Shown piece after piece: positions 7,473 through 13,313 of a DNA stretch of 64,000 nucleotides (within the stretch, counting starts at the first letter, position 1; each line of letters opens with the position of its first letter). The notes beneath the pieces are model-generated. The model ran no database searches, was not told the origin of the DNA, and worked only from the letters and a program-made list of their open reading frames with translations. Made by a program: the position numbers and the translations under genes. The stretch is from Nitrospira lenta (GTDB lineage: Bacteria; Nitrospirota; Nitrospiria; Nitrospirales; Nitrospiraceae), in assembly GCA_945905765.1 (NCBI GenBank), contig CAMDPZ010000003.1:1-64000 (forward strand), written 5' to 3'.

Positions 7473-9136
7473 CGATTCAAGCGTCGTTCGTATCTCGTGA
7501 AGCGTATCTCGTGAAAAGACCGGACGAGGTTCTCGGCGTTCAATCCTTATTCCTTCCTGCGCTTCACGCGTCACGCCTCACGGCTCTGATCGTTGCTATG
7601 GCTCTCAGCCTCAGTTTCGACCTCAATCCGACATTTGCGGCCTCGCCCAGCTTGGCGGATCGTGTGGTGGAACAGAAGCTAGCGAATGGCCTAACCGTAC
7701 TCATGGTCGAGCGGCATCAGACTCCGGTGGTCTCCCTCAACATGACCTTCCGGGTCGGAGGGGTGAACGAGCAGATCGGCCAGACAGGTTTGGCGCACCT
7801 CTATGAACATATGGCCTTCAAGGGTACGAGGACGGTGGGGACGAAGAGTTACGAGAAGGAGCGGCCCCTACTCGAAGAACTGTTTCGCGTGGGAACTGAG
7901 TTGGAACAGCGGCAACGGGACCTCACAAAGAGGAATCAGGAGAAACCGGCTAGCCCAGAAGAACATGGAGTCATTGAGCGCCTCCAGAAACGATTCACGG
8001 AGCTACAGGAACAAGCAGGACAGTTTGTGGCAGGCAATGAGATGGCCTTGCTCTACCAGCGACATGGCGGGGTCGGCCTCAATGCCTCGACCGGCAAGGA
8101 CCTGACCCGCTACATGATCAGTCTCCCGGCCAATCGCCTGCCCCTGTGGGCTGCGCTCGAAGCCGACCGCATGGCCCACCCGGTCCTTCGCGAATTCTAT
8201 AAGGAGCGAGGCGTGGTTATGGAGGAACGGCGGTTGCGGAACGACGACAGCCCCAACGGCCTGTTGTTCGAAACCTTCACCTCGGCCGCCTTTCGCGCTC
8301 ATCAGTACGGCATTCCGACGATTGGCTGGGAGTCGGATATTTTGTCGCTCACGCCGGCCGACACGGAAGCTTTCTTCAAATCCCATTACGGTCCAGACAA
8401 TGCGACGATTGCCATCGTCGGCGATATCAATCCGAAGGAAGTGATGGCCCTGATCGAACAAACTTTCGGCAAGATCCCGGCTGCGCCTCGGCAGCCTCAG
8501 ATCGTGACGGTCGAGCCACCGCAACGGGGGGAGCGCCGCGTGGAAGTGGAGTTTGATGCCGAACCCTCTGTGGCCATCGGGTTCCACAAGCCGGCCTTGG
8601 GCTATCCGGACGACTATGTTTTCGACGTGATCGACGCGGTGCTGACCGAGGGCCTCACCTCCCGGCTCTATGCCAATCTGGTTCGCGACCAACGGATCGC
8701 CGCCTCAGTCAATTCCGATTCGAATTATCCAGGGGTCCGTTCCCCGAACCTGTTCGTGTTCAGCGCTACACCGCTCGCGCCCCATACGACAGCGGAAGTC
8801 GAAGCAGCCATCTATGCCGAGCTCGAACGGCTCAAGACGGAACCAGTCTCCGCCAAGGAGCTGGAAAAGGTGTTGAACAATCTCGACGCAGATTTAGTGC
8901 GGGCGCTCCGGTCCAACGGAGGCCTCGCCTCTCAGTTGGCCCTCTATCAGACGGTGGCCGAAGATTGGCGTTATGCGCTGAAGGCTCGGGATAAAATTGC
9001 GGCTGTCACGCCGGCAGATATCCAGCGGGTGGCGGTTGAATATTTTACAAAAACGAACCGGACTGTGGCGACATTGGTGAAGAAGGCTGGAGAGAAAAAG
9101 GTTGCGACGGCGCCGAAGCAAGAGGTGGCGCGATGA
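7469..9136 (+). CDS. M16 zinc peptidase, catalytic-type subunit
   Basis: An insulinase-family (M16) metallopeptidase of 555 aa. The inverted zinc motif HLYEH lies in TGLAHLYEHMAFKGTRTVG. The segment RGVVMEERRLRNDDSPNGLL supplies the distal Glu region, and a second M16 domain follows (ATIAIVGDINPKEVMALIEQ onward). A signal peptide (SRLTALIVAMALSLSFDL) starts only at about residue 35; the first 35 residues are encoded by short-period repeats (7489-7515), so translation might begin later, for example at the GTG before KRPDE. ATG 7469 has a TGGAG site and overlaps gph by ATGA. It should pair with the next gene in the periplasm. Confidence 0.9.
   Translation: MTIQASFVSREAYLVKRPDEVLGVQSLFLPALHASRLTALIVAMALSLSFDLNPTFAASPSLADRVVEQKLANGLTVLMVERHQTPVVSLNMTFRVGGVNEQIGQTGLAHLYEHMAFKGTRTVGTKSYEKERPLLEELFRVGTELEQRQRDLTKRNQEKPASPEEHGVIERLQKRFTELQEQAGQFVAGNEMALLYQRHGGVGLNASTGKDLTRYMISLPANRLPLWAALEADRMAHPVLREFYKERGVVMEERRLRNDDSPNGLLFETFTSAAFRAHQYGIPTIGWESDILSLTPADTEAFFKSHYGPDNATIAIVGDINPKEVMALIEQTFGKIPAAPRQPQIVTVEPPQRGERRVEVEFDAEPSVAIGFHKPALGYPDDYVFDVIDAVLTEGLTSRLYANLVRDQRIAASVNSDSNYPGVRSPNLFVFSATPLAPHTTAEVEAAIYAELERLKTEPVSAKELEKVLNNLDADLVRALRSNGGLASQLALYQTVAEDWRYALKARDKIAAVTPADIQRVAVEYFTKTNRTVATLVKKAGEKKVATAPKQEVAR
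7489..7515 (+). repeat. Short direct repeat inside the M16 start region
   Basis: The 13-mer CGTATCTCGTGAA occurs twice, at 7489-7501 and 7503-7515. At 7560-7583 the related inverted words CTTCACG, GTCACG and CTCACGG follow. The repeats translate in the M16 frame, so the predicted N-terminus is repeat-derived. Confidence 0.6.
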
Positions 9137-10605
9137 GGAACGTGAAACGGGAAACGAAAAATGTGAAACGATGGAGCTTCGTGCTTTGCGCGATGGTCCT
9201 GGCCCTGACGGCTCAGGTGCTGAGTGCCTGTGCCGAGAATCTGGCGTTGGGCGATCCCAGGCAGATGGCTTTCAAGCCGGTTGAGTTTACTCCGCCAGAG
9301 CCAGATCGCGTGGTGCTGGAGAACGGGGTTATCGTCTATCTGTTAGAGGACCATGAGCTGCCCCTAGTCAGCGTCACTGCCACCATGAAAACGGGAGGCT
9401 GGCTCGATCCGGCCGATAAGGTCGGTCTGGCGTCCCTGACCGGTTCCCTTATGAGGACCGGCGGCGGAGGTGGTCTGTCGGCGGAACGAGTGGATGCAGA
9501 GCTCGAACAGTTCGCCGGGGATGTCGGCATTTCGATTGGCCGTAAATCTGGCTCTGCCTCGCTTGACGTCCTTAGCAAGGATTTGAAGCGGGGGCTCCAG
9601 ATTTTTGCGGGGCTGATCCGAACTCCGGCGTTTGAATTGGCGCGGGTTGAATTGGCCAAGCTTCAGTCTATCGAAGGAATTCGTCGCAGGCAGGATAATC
9701 CTGGCTCGATCGTGAGCCGCGAGTTTGTGAAGCTCCTCTATGGAGCGGCGCACCCGACGGCTCGTGAAAGCAGCGTCGAGTCTATTGCTCGTATCACCAG
9801 CGAGGATCTGGTCGCATTTCACAGGAAGACCATCCAGCCGAACGGCATGATGCTGGGGGTCACAGGAGACTTTGACAAACCCGCGATGGTGGCCTTGTTG
9901 CGCGAAACGTTTGGCGATTGGAAGCCAGGCGAAGTTCCGGCCCTGACGATCGCGGATGCGCCACAGAATCAGACGGGAAAGCCCATCGTCCGGTTCGTGG
10001 ACAAGGATACCTCGCAAACGCATCTTCGCGTCGGTCATCTGTCGATCAAGGAAAGCGATCCTGATTATGTGCCCCTCGCGATTGCGAACGATATTTTAGG
10101 AGGCAGCTCCTTCCGCAGCCGCCTCTTCAACGATGTGCGGACCAAGCGGGGCTTGGCCTACTCGGTCGGTAGCAGATTGAACACAGGAGTGCATGATCAA
10201 GGGGTCTGGCTGATGAGAGCGGAGACGAAACTCCCTTCGACGCAAGAGGTCATTGCCCGGTTCATTGCGAACATGGAGCGGATGAGGACCGAGCTGGTCA
10301 CGGACAGTGAGTTAGCGGAAGCGAAAGAGGCTTATGTGAATTCGTTTGTCTTCTCTTTCGCCAGTTCGTCGGCGATCGTAGGGCGGTTGGTCGAGCTGGA
10401 ACATGACGGTCTTCCCCCTGATTTCCTCCAGCAATTGCGGACGCAAGTCGTCGCCTTGACCAAGGAAGAAATCTTGGTTGCGGCGAAGAAACATTTCAAT
10501 CCGGAGCGATTAACCATCGTTGCAGTTGGGGCAGGGGAGGCTTTGCCGAAGTTGCTGGGGGGATTCGGAGCCGTTCAAGAAATTAAGTTGGCTCCGGAGC
10601 ATTGA
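9133..10605 (+). CDS. M16 peptidase-like protein, non-catalytic subunit
   Basis: An M16 partner protein of 490 aa. It has the family fold (LENGVIVYLLEDHELPLVSV, SLTGSLMRTGGGGGLSAE, LAIANDILGGSSFRSRLFND, KRGLAYSVGSRL) but no HxxEH where the zinc motif should be. This is usual for the second gene of a split M16 pair, which binds substrate next to the catalytic subunit. Residues 14-33 form a signal with the lipobox-like LSAC, so it may be a lipoprotein. The first residues (RNVKRETKNVKR) are encoded by repeated GTGAAACG-like words. ATGA overlap with the upstream M16 gene. Confidence 0.88.
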   Translation: MRNVKRETKNVKRWSFVLCAMVLALTAQVLSACAENLALGDPRQMAFKPVEFTPPEPDRVVLENGVIVYLLEDHELPLVSVTATMKTGGWLDPADKVGLASLTGSLMRTGGGGGLSAERVDAELEQFAGDVGISIGRKSGSASLDVLSKDLKRGLQIFAGLIRTPAFELARVELAKLQSIEGIRRRQDNPGSIVSREFVKLLYGAAHPTARESSVESIARITSEDLVAFHRKTIQPNGMMLGVTGDFDKPAMVALLRETFGDWKPGEVPALTIADAPQNQTGKPIVRFVDKDTSQTHLRVGHLSIKESDPDYVPLAIANDILGGSSFRSRLFNDVRTKRGLAYSVGSRLNTGVHDQGVWLMRAETKLPSTQEVIARFIANMERMRTELVTDSELAEAKEAYVNSFVFSFASSSAIVGRLVELEHDGLPPDFLQQLRTQVVALTKEEILVAAKKHFNPERLTIVAVGAGEALPKLLGGFGAVQEIKLAPEH

Positions 10606-10631
10606 AAAGGGGAGAGAGGTAGCCAGGCCAT

Positions 10632-10675
10632 CCCCTCACAGAGAAAACCCAAGCTCAGGAGCTGTGGGTGAGGGG
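10632..10675. terminator. GC-rich stem-loop after the pyk-M16 run
   Basis: CCCCTCAC (10632-10639) pairs with GTGAGGGG (10668-10675), and inner AGCTC-AG-GAGCT can also pair. It lies 27 bp after the M16 stop. There is no T-run, so Rho-independent termination is uncertain. Confidence 0.4.
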
Positions 10676-10725
10676 GGAGGAAAGAACGGATAGTCCAGTC
10701 GGAGCTGATAGCTGAAAGCTAACCC

Positions 10726-11568
10726 GTGCCCCTTGAAGACAATTTCTGCGACATCATCAAGAAGGCCCGCATCGGGCAGGCTTGGTCCGTGGAGGAGGTG
10801 GCTCGTTTCACTGGTCTTTCAGGAGCTTCTATCACGGCGCTTGAACGGGGTGATCAACCGCGTGACAAGGGTGACGTGCACGCCCTGGCTGCCACGCTCA
10901 AGCTTCGCCCTGTGCCCTTGGAGCAGATTGTGTTTGAGCAGTGGATGCCCCAACCGATTCCCTTGCTCCCGGAGATTGCCACTATCCGTGGCGAGATCAA
11001 CGGCTACGGAGTCAACGGCTACATCGTGCAGGACTCGGGTGAGGCGCTCCTCGTCGATACAGCCTACAACGCTCCTGCTATGATCGCTTGGTTCGAATCC
11101 CATCGAGTCCGGTTGATCGGCATCTGTCTCACTCATGGTCATGCGGACCATGCAGAAGGGATTCAACAACTTCTGGCGCGATGGCCTGTGCCGGTCTATT
11201 TGGGAGCTGAGGATGTCAGTCTGTTATGGTGGAAGCCTTCTGAGGATCGTCTTGTGGCGCCGCAGGATGGTGACGCCATTCCGGTTGGACGTCTCACAGC
11301 CCATTGTCTTGTTACGCCGGGGCATACGCAGGGCGGCATCTGTTATCGGGTGGATTTCGGGCGACAGCTTGTCTGTTTTGTCGGCGACACTCTCTTTGCC
11401 GGATCGATCGGAAAATCCGTCCCACCCAGCCTCTTTCCGATTCATCTGAATTCCGTGAGACAGGGCCTACTGAAACTGCCGCACGATTGTCTCCTCTTGC
11501 CTGGTCATGGTCCTGCCACGACGGTACGAGAAGAGCTCGACCATAATCCCTTCGGTCTAGATCACTGA
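10726..11568 (+). CDS. XRE-type HTH fused to a metallo-beta-lactamase hydrolase
   Basis: Two domains in 280 residues. Residues 5-65 are a Cro/C1-type helix-turn-helix (IIKKARIGQAWSVEEVARFT, GLSGASITALERGD). Residues 85-275 are a glyoxalase-II-like metallo-beta-lactamase fold with the metal motif THGHADHAEG, the later His in VTPGHTQGGICY, the bridging Asp in FVGDTLFAGS, and a final LPGHGPATT. Both metal sites look complete, so hydrolysis of a thioester or similar is plausible. The start is GTG at 10726; the preceding 25 bases are the repeated word AGCTGATAGCTGAAAGCT. The fusion suggests a hydrolase that also binds DNA or uses the HTH for oligomerisation; this is inference. Confidence 0.82.
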   Translation: MPLEDNFCDIIKKARIGQAWSVEEVARFTGLSGASITALERGDQPRDKGDVHALAATLKLRPVPLEQIVFEQWMPQPIPLLPEIATIRGEINGYGVNGYIVQDSGEALLVDTAYNAPAMIAWFESHRVRLIGICLTHGHADHAEGIQQLLARWPVPVYLGAEDVSLLWWKPSEDRLVAPQDGDAIPVGRLTAHCLVTPGHTQGGICYRVDFGRQLVCFVGDTLFAGSIGKSVPPSLFPIHLNSVRQGLLKLPHDCLLLPGHGPATTVREELDHNPFGLDH

Positions 11569-11578
11569 GACAAGCGCT

Positions 11579-12513
11579 ATGAACCTTGATCAACGCCCCG
11601 ACGAGCTGCCGATTATCGTGGAGGAACCGTTCGAGGAGGAGTTCGAGGAGACGCCCTTTTCGAAATGGACCCTGCCTATTTGCCTTTTTGTGGCGACGGT
11701 CTTCACGACTTTGTGGGCCGGGGCCTATCAGGTCTACAACGGACCGATTGGCGGGCCGGGGGACTTTTTGCTGGAGCATCCAGATCTGCTCGGTCGCGGG
11801 GTTCCCTTCGCCTCCACGCTATTACTGATTCTGATGACCATGAGTGCGGGCATTATGTGCTTTCCCGAATCCATCGCGTGCCCGCGTCCTTACCTCTGTT
11901 CATTCCTGGTCCTCCCTATTTCATCGGTACGTTTGGTGCGATCATTCGTCTGCGAGGACCGATCTTGAACCGGCGCGCCCTCTTCGATATCGGCGTGGCC
12001 GGTCCGCTGGCAGGGTTTGTCGTGGCAGTGGTGGCCTTGGTCATAGGGCTGAATCTCTCAACGGTCGTTGATCGGACCGCGACCGTCGGATTACAGTTGG
12101 GCGAGCCGTTACTCTTGCAGCTTATCTCCTGGCTGGTTGTCGGGTCCCTTCCTCCTCAAGCAGACATTGTCTTGCATCCTATCGGGTTCGCCGCCTGGTT
12201 TGGGCTGTTTGTCACGTCGTTGAATCTCATTCCCATCGGCCAACTCGACGGAGGCCATGTGGCCTATGCCCTGTGGGGCTCACGTCAACGGACGTTGGCC
12301 TTTGCCATGGTGCCTTTGTTGATTGTGCTGGGACTCGCTGGCTGGCACGGCTGGCTTCTCTGGGCCTTTATGGCGGGGCTCTGGGGCTTCGGGCATCCGC
12401 CCGTGTGCGACCCTCACGTCCCACTAGGCCGGGGCCGAGTTGTGGTCGGATGGATTGCGCTGGCGGTGTTTGTGGTGACGTTTGCTCCCGTCCCCTTCTC
12501 CTTCCATCAATAG
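11579..12513 (+). pseudogene. Site-2 protease (M50) frameshifted in the HExxH motif
   Basis: The 5' part (11579-11838) encodes an acidic N-terminus and a first membrane helix (SKWTLPICLFVATVFTTLWA). The 3' part, in another frame, encodes GHYVLSRIHRVPASLPLF, PPYFIGTFGAIIRLRG, FDIGVAGPLAGF and the second zinc motif NLIPIGQLDGGHVAYAL, with several membrane helices. The switch falls at 11837-11841: reading ACC then CAT by reusing one C restores HECGH, the catalytic zinc motif. One missing base therefore breaks an otherwise intact rhomboid-like membrane protease. Either the copy is dead or the base is a sequence error; no classical slippery heptamer is seen. It starts 11 bp after the HTH-hydrolase gene. 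Confidence 0.82.
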
Positions 12514-12632
12514 GCTGCTGAAACAGACGCGCCAGCTTCGTTCTCGCATCGTTCAGACCCTCAACGTACCCCTGAGGGTACGCCTCGGGCCTTCACTCGC
12601 TGCGGCCTTGCTGGACGGCCTTTTTGAGCATC
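12513..12632. repeat. 120-bp structured intergenic repeat, copy C
   Basis: Ends GGCTGCTGAAACAG and CTTTTTGAGCATCC pair imperfectly. Inside, the inner hairpin is GTACCC-ctga-GGGTAC, and the words TTCGTTCTCGC, CCTCAACGTAC and GCTGCGGCCTTGCTGGAC are shared. The last base of the M50 stop codon is the first base of the repeat; the other end is 8 bp from the MoaD-like stop. Confidence 0.8.
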
Positions 12633-12640
12633 CTGCTCAG

Positions 12641-12919
12641 TTAAATTGGGATGTCTCTTGTTCCATCATACGACGTCATCCCCTGGTGGGAGAATTTCAC
12701 AATGTCGCCGTCCTTAACCACCGTATCCTCCGAACTCACCTTTTTATTCACCGCAATCATCACTTCCCGGTTGACGAGAAACTGCAGCAACGGACCCATC
12801 CGATCGTAGTTCGATTCGATAAGTTTCCTGACCGTGGTCGGCTCCGCGGCCTCAATCTCGAATTCCGTTTCTCCAACGGCATCGCGAAGCGTCAATCCAA
12901 ACACCAGCACTGTGACCAT
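12641..12919 (-). CDS. MoaD/ThiS-family ubiquitin-like protein
   Basis: 92 residues with the beta-grasp pattern: VTVLVFGLTLRDAVGETEFE, VRKLIESNYDRMGPLLQFLV, then MIAVNKKVSSEDTVVKDGDI and VKFSHQ. This is the sulfur-carrier fold used in molybdopterin and thiamin synthesis. The C-terminus is RDIPI, not the Gly-Gly needed for adenylation, so it may need trimming or may no longer carry sulfur. The immediate neighbours do not belong to either pathway. Start at ATG 12919. Confidence 0.7.
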   Translation of the reverse strand: MVTVLVFGLTLRDAVGETEFEIEAAEPTTVRKLIESNYDRMGPLLQFLVNREVMIAVNKKVSSEDTVVKDGDIVKFSHQGMTSYDGTRDIPI

Positions 12920-12934
12920 GTAATCCTCGTTCCT

Positions 12935-13072
12935 TTACGACACAGAGCAGATAGCAGATGGCTTATGGCCGATAGTACGGACAAGGAAAAATTCGCCCGC
13001 TTGCACCCAACGCAATTTGCCATCGGCTTTTGTTCCCTACCATCTGCCATACGCTATCAGCCATTAGCTCTT
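12935..13072. repeat. Inverted short-period repeat region
   Basis: GAGCAGATAGCAGATGGCTT near 12944 is mirrored by ACCATCTGCCATACGC and TATCAGCCATTAGC at 13036-13070. The whole 138-bp gap between the cytochrome and MoaD-like genes is thus a loose inverted arrangement. I see no gene in it. Confidence 0.45.
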
Positions 13073-13073
13073 T

Positions 13074-13313
13074 TCATCCTTGCCGCGCATGGCAACGGAA
13101 GCAATCCTGCCGTCTGGGATGCCTCTCAGGAAGAGGCTTACTGCCAGCGGGCACATGACATTGCAGACAGTCCTTTTCCACCGTGATCGGCTGATGCACC
13201 GCATCGGCCGGGATCATAGGGTTCCGGTCTTTCGGAGTCGGCAGCAGCGACACCCCGACGATGACGGCCAAGGCAAACAGAACAAAGAGGCCATCGACCT
13301 TGCGCAACTTCAT
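13074..13313 (-). CDS. Membrane-anchored diheme cytochrome c, small
   Basis: 79 residues from ATG 13313. A membrane anchor covers residues 9-25 (LFVLFALAVIVGVSLL), followed by a short periplasmic tail with two heme-binding motifs, CLQCH (49-53) and CFRCH (71-75). His65 in ERHPRR could supply an axial ligand. The start overlaps the stop of the FAD/Fe-S oxidoreductase gene as ATGA. The pairing suggests it takes or passes electrons for that enzyme or the quinone pool; this is inference. Confidence 0.78.
   Translation of the reverse strand: MKLRKVDGLFVLFALAVIVGVSLLPTPKDRNPMIPADAVHQPITVEKDCLQCHVPAGSKPLPERHPRRQDCFRCHARQG

Noticed and set aside
11834-11845. Programmed frameshift in the M50 gene
   Set aside because: No slippery heptamer or strong downstream structure is visible; a simple one-base loss or sequence error is more likely.
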